A stretch of DNA of 64,000 bases from positions 4,007,647 through 4,071,646 of the forward strand of contig JAJEKV010000093.1 of assembly GCA_021234155.1 (NCBI GenBank). Direction: 5' to 3'. The stretch comes from Isoetes taiwanensis. Taxonomy: Eukaryota > Streptophyta > Lycopodiopsida > Isoetales > Isoetaceae. A program made the position numbers and the translations under genes. Under the pieces are notes generated by a model, which saw only the letters and a list, made by a program, of their open reading frames with translations, ran no database searches and was not told where the DNA came from. Below, piece by piece: positions 59,508 through 64,000 of this stretch (positions are counted from its first letter, which is position 1; each line of letters starts with the position of its first letter).

Positions 59508-61083
59508 TGTGACGTTCCAGCATAATATACCCCTAATAATGATATTATCTTGCCGTCCCACGTACATGCCATAGATGACATGTACTTGAGAGCCGAAGAA
59601 CTTTGCACCTAGGGGCCAAGAGTGCACCTAGGGGGGGCAACCTCGAATGTTGTGCATGTTAATAAAACATACACAACAAAACCCCCTTGAACCTCATTTT
59701 CCAAATGGCATGAACCCATTTGGCCAAATGATTAACCTAACCTAAAAAGGGTCTATATAAGGGTTATAACCCTAAACCCTAAACCCTTTTCCATTTTTGA
59801 CATTTGGGGTTTTCATAGAGCTCCTTTCCCAATCTCGCATTTAGGGTTCTCTTGAGCCATTTCGGCCAAGTCTGGACTTCAATTCGCATTGCTGAGCTCC
59901 GAGAAGCCGGATTTGCACAACAGATTATCAATTCGCAGCCATCATCAGCAAGATCAAGAGCATGGATGCCTTCCGAGATCGAGCGGGTCAAGGAGCAGGT
60001 ATCTAGTCATTACAGGTGCAAAGCCGTCTTTGGGCAAGGCATTAGGCTGGTTTAGTATGTTAGATCAACTCTAGAGGCCTTATAGATCCCGAGATCATAA
60101 GCCCTAACTATGAACCTAACTCTGTTATGTAGTTAGATAGATTAGATGATATTCTCTATTTCAGTTCTATGATGATGGATGTATTTCACTCTGTGACCTC
60201 CATGTACTGGGAAGGGGGTAGAGACCTAGAGTTGTGTAGCGTGATGATCCTAGGTAGCACCATTAGTTCCCAATTACATGCGGCCGTGCGACGTGAGCCC
60301 GCCGGTTGTGGGTGAAGGGCTAGGCGGTTGATAAGGAGGAGCTTGTCTCATCATGGATTGACCCCTCTGGTAGTAAGGCTGTCATCGGGGTCTCTGGGTG
60401 GGCTAGGCTTAATGGCTTGCCACCGCTGCGGTGGGCAAGGCATGAGCTCGACACTGGGTGACGCGTCAGCCTTCCAAAGGATTTAAGTCAAATAAGGGCA
60501 AGTGGCCCTCTAGCCACCTGATGAGCATGGATGCCTCCGAGGAAGGCAACTTTCCTCTTGCCTCATCGGGCCGGGAGATGCAACTTCGATGCATTCTCCG
60601 CCCCTCGGGCTATTCACCCGGCAGTTCGGCCAGTCCCAACACTTTTCAGCCTACTCTGCAAAGTGTGCACGGGAGGGGCGGATGGAGTGGACTACCCTCA
60701 GCCATGTTCTAGGCCAGCCAAATCCATTGCCATGTATTCCGTCTGCATTGACTTCTGGAGGCCCCAAACATCACACCCCTTTAGTCTGAGCCTCGGGTAG
60801 GATTCCCCCTTTCTGTCATTGTTATGATTATGTTGTTATCTATGGTATATATGATATGTTCACCCTTCGAGGTGATTGTACTGATATGTTATGTTGTGTG
60901 CTCATGTTTATTCGCGCTTCCGCAGCTAGGTCGACCCGATGGGAGACGGGTGAATGACACATCCACTCTTCCCTTGCTGGCTCATTCCACTGGGAGTGGA
61001 GTCAGGTGGATGGCCCCTGCCAGGGGGAAGGCTCCTCCTTCGAATACGATGTGTGCATCGTATAAGGAGTAGGGGACGTCACA
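59508..61083 (+). repeat. 3' LTR of the 53.6-61.1 kb element
   Basis: 1,576 bp, TGTGACGTTCC...GACGTCACA. TATA box CTATATAA at 59753-59760, followed immediately by TAACCCTAAACCCTAAACCC, two and a half telomere-type repeats at about 59768-59787. Confidence 0.92.
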
Positions 61084-61088
61084 ACTAT

Positions 61089-62710
61089 ATTGGCAATGTA
61101 GAACATTTTCCCAAACGTAGCCTGATAGATATTTGTGTCTGATTCATGACAAGATAGACCAACACAAAACTTTCTTGCCAAAGCTAGATCCTTTGCCTAA
61201 GCATTGTTAAAACGCTTTTCAGATGAAAGTAAGCTTAGCAAGTGTCTGGCATTGACATCTAGTTATTTTGTGATTGATCTTTGGAAGGATGATCTGAATT
61301 TCCATGTGAGTTCGATTTTTAAATACTAGAGAGAGGAACGATAGAAGGGTCTGCATCAGCCCCCATTTTTGATGCCTTGATGAATGATTAATCACTTACT
61401 TCAAATCAAAAGTGTCGAAAGAAACAAGGAGGACTTCGGATGAAATTACCATACAAGAAAAACAACTACCAGAGGAGCTATGTGTTCAGCTGGATAACTG
61501 TTGGAAAGAAAACAAGAATAAATGGATGTTTGGGGCAACGTGAAACTTGACAGTAGTAGGAGTCTTCAAGATTGTGAAGGTGGGGTTCATGATGGTTGGG
61601 CACACACATCATGATAAGCTCTTTCTTATCTAAGTATTCTTTACTTTCTCTACTAAGCTCAAGAGAGAGAGAACGCGATAAGTCTCCCAGAACTCATGAA
61701 TGTGATCAAAAGGCCATTGACTCTAATGCAATGGTCTTCTTAGTGGACGGGTTGTAGATTGGAAATCATTTGTGGAGGGATATTTGTTTGGAAGGTAAGG
61801 ATCCATTGACAAGCCACTCAAAGCCACTACACTTTAAGTTTTGGATGAGAAATGGAATACCAATCATGCAGTATAAGTGGAGGCTAGGCAATAAGTTATG
61901 GGTGCTTGTGCAAGGCATCGAAATATAGCAAATGGAGGCTAAAGATGAAGTTCTTCTTTCTACAGATGAGCCAAAACTACTTCCTTCTTTAAAAATGTTA
62001 AAGACTCTAGCCAACCAGTGAAGGGCATCTAGGATCGCATAAACACACTGGAAGGATGTTTGAAGGGAAAAGGATACCTCATCACTTAAAAAAAAGCAGA
62101 TGGACTCCGTAATCAATTCTTTGGGAGAAAGTAGTGTCATGCTTAGAAACATAACAGACATGTGGGGGAAAGTCGAGAGACGGTTTCTCGCCAGAGATTA
62201 GGTGGGAGGATTCTCATGGGTCAAACACATCAAAGAAAGTTGTACAAGGCTCCAACAATGGTTCCAAGTGGTTTATGGGAAGCAAACCTTTAAAGCCGAG
62301 GTGGTTTGACCTTCCTGAGTGGGATCCTTTTGAGGACATAAAGGAAGGCTATTTTGTGCTAGTCAGGCCTGACGATGAGGAATGACCAATATGGTTAGGG
62401 ATAATAATATCTGATGTTACCACCACCTTGCTTGATGGAGAAGAGTTGCATTCTGGGTTCTAGGTTCAATATTGGGAGCCCGTTGGGAGGCTTAAGAAAG
62501 GCAACTTGAAGGAACAATACTCTGATAGCTGGGAGAAGAAGTGGAGGACAAATCCTGTTGATCCTCAAAGGAGAGAATTGGTGGAGTGTATCTTATGGTC
62601 ATACCCTGCTTGTCACATTGCAAAGGACAAGACCCACAAGATTCCCAAAAGGGAAATGGACAAAGCCAAGAGCAACCTCCATGCTATAGCATTGTATGAG
62701 GGTAGATAAT
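61089..62710 (+). pseudogene. DUF7869-type transposon-associated gene, right fragment
   Basis: Plus strand, frame-shifted but continuous in similarity: IHDKIDQHKTFLPKLDPLPK (about 61145-61205), LPEELCVQLDNCWKENKNKW (about 61465-61530), VGVFKIVKVGFMMVGHTHH (about 61555-61615, the hallmark 'FL.VGHTH.DID' site with its last residues changed), LPELMNVIKR (about 61690), FKFWMRNGIPIMQYKW (about 61840-61885). The tail is tryptophan-rich (LPEWDPFEDIKEGYFVLVRP, then the open frame 62506-62709). As I recall, this is the DUF7869 family found in algae, bryophytes and animals, usually in mobile-element contexts; its reaction is unknown. Frameshifts, stops and the LTR insertion just upstream make it a pseudogene. 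Confidence 0.65.
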
Positions 62711-64000
62711 ATTATTTGTGTGTTATGCTAGGCATGTCCCATGAAATTCTTGAGAAATCTCTCCATTTTTACGTCCATGGATTTGATAAGAAAGACACAT
62801 GAACAAGTTGTAGTTCTATGATGTGAATTGTCCCTAGTGAAGAGCTTCACATATGAAGTAATTTCATTTGACATGTTTGGCTACATTGATCTTTTTGGTT
62901 GAAGGGGTTGTTCAATGCCAAAGAACAAAATCGAGGAGGTAAAAAAATATGCTTATATATTTTGTAGGTAGTGTGGCCATTCTTAGAAGCGAGAAGTTGC
63001 ATTGCCTGAGCCATCAAATTGCATTGTATTTTATGGGTTTGACTTTGTTCATCTCGAAGGACAAAACCCTAAACTAAACCCTTCTTTATAGTGGGAGTTA
63101 GAAAGCTGCTGAAATATTATCATTTTTTGTAGATATTACTATCTTTTCATGGTTTGACTAGTTGATCCATGTGTAGAGAGGTCATTTGAAGTTCACACAA
63201 AAGGTCGAACCAATGACCTATTATCTAAACAAATGCTTTACCACAAATCCATCACATGCAAACGTTATGATGTTGTATTAATCAATAACGAAGTCGCCGA
63301 GTGCTTCATTGCCGTTTAAAGGCCTAAGTTAACAGATGGGCAAAACGGGGATCTCCCCAAAAGGAGAGCCTGGATAAAGACCCATCCATCCTCAATTTCT
63401 GTAGGGTGATCAAAGGAGACAATTTGCGGGATCGCCAAACAAACCATCAAAACATTAGAGCAAGATATTGGAGATCCTGAAAGCATGCATTCTAGCATAT
63501 GGTCAAATCTACTCCCAAAATGTGGTTAACCCGACACATATCCCGGGTTAACTCCATCGCTCGATTTCAAGCTTAAAAAACAAGGGTTTCTCCATTTTTT
63601 TTCCTGATCTTGCTTGATCAGTGCTCAAATCTCTTGCTCTCTTGAATGAATGAGGATTTAAGGGGATGACAAGGTGATTCTAATGGTGTTTGAACCAGAT
63701 TAAACCATTCAAAGAGCATATTACAAGCTCTATTCCAAGATCATCATGTCGAGAATCGTATTTAAGCCTCAGTTCATCGCGTGGTTATTCCCGCCAAAAA
63801 ATAGTGGTTAGCTCGGACAAAAATAGTGGTTAGCTCGGACACATGGTCTTCAACCACATTCCGGAGTAGATTTATGGCGCTCGCATTCTAGCTACCTTTG
63901 ATGATCTCAAATAAGTATCTGATATTAAAACAACAAGTGAATTTGATCTGAAAGTCCTAAGAGGAACTTAAGGAATCATGTCTCTTGCAACATAATGAAC
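62711..64000. other. Unassigned sequence
   Basis: No gene recognised; ORFs are at most about 60 codons. It ends with a short tandem duplication at 63797-63840. Confidence 0.4.
63797..63840 (+). repeat. 22-bp perfect tandem duplication
   Basis: Two identical adjacent copies of a 22-base unit reading AAAAATAGTGGTTAGCTCGG plus two further bases (63797-63818 and 63819-63840). Confidence 0.9.

Larger units (their letters stand above)
53585..61083 (+). mobile_element. Complete chromovirus LTR retrotransposon
   Basis: 7,499-bp element with long LTRs starting TGTGA and ending TCACA, flanked by identical ACTAT (53580-53584 and 61084-61088). Polypurine tract AAGGTGGGGAGAA at 59495-59507. The internal region carries a Ty3/gypsy pol with a chromodomain in the order protease, RT, RNase H, integrase, chromodomain. 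All domains are cut by frameshifts and stops. The LTRs differ mainly by many short indels. No standard initiator-Met PBS is visible after the 5' LTR. Confidence 0.92.

Overview
The window is nuclear DNA of a land plant with a large, transposon-filled genome. Evidence: a multi-exon pectin galacturonosyltransferase gene with GT-AG introns, a plant-type GH32 acid invertase, a plant receptor-like cytoplasmic kinase, and nested Ty3/gypsy and LINE retroelements in all stages of decay. The Ty3/gypsy remnant at 2.2-4.1 kb resembles the Tcn1/Tf1-like chromoviruses, the LINEs at 10-13 kb and 46 kb are not of the usual angiosperm L1 type, and there is a DUF7869-type transposon-associated gene. Together these hint at a non-seed plant or gymnosperm rather than an angiosperm. 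That is inference from memory of where such elements occur, not a database result. There are no operons, CRISPR arrays, rRNA or convincing tRNA genes.

Layout. 1-4.1 kb: decayed sequence and a chromovirus pol remnant broken by a (CTT)26 microsatellite. 4.7-9.4 kb: a GAUT1-like galacturonosyltransferase gene (+) with about 14 exons. It carries a tandem array of homologous exons in its stem region, an out-of-frame deletion at the start of the catalytic domain and several small frameshifts. 9.9-13.5 kb: two LINE copies head to head, plus a third LINE endonuclease fragment hit by a tiny poly(A) insertion with 12-bp target duplications. 13.8-16 kb: a minus-strand gag with two CCHC knuckles next to a 1.2-kb repeat whose inverted copy lies at 35-36.2 kb. 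20.8-23.4 kb: pol of an old gypsy element. Its last codons are split by a complete 10.7-kb LTR retrotransposon (23,449-34,132, LTRs of about 590-598 bp, TSD TATTG). 39.4-41.5 kb: a minus-strand RLCK-VI-type kinase pseudogene with degenerate HRD and DFG motifs. 43.7-45.5 kb: the only long intact gene, an intronless 598-aa GH32 invertase with a near-perfect 54-bp palindrome about 185 bp upstream. 46.4-50 kb: a LINE fragment, a long foldback repeat with two arms of about 0.8 kb, and an L1-like LINE 3' end. 53.2-62.7 kb: a DUF7869-type gene split by a second complete LTR element (53,585-61,083, LTRs of about 1.55 kb, TSD ACTAT) carrying a chromovirus pol.

Functionally, only the invertase looks capable of making a full-length protein (sucrose to glucose plus fructose). 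The galacturonosyltransferase would act in pectin (homogalacturonan) synthesis in the Golgi if its breaks proved to be sequencing errors. The deletion of roughly 20 codons argues that it is a real pseudogene. The rest is a layered record of retrotransposition, with two insertion events resolved to the exact target-site duplication.
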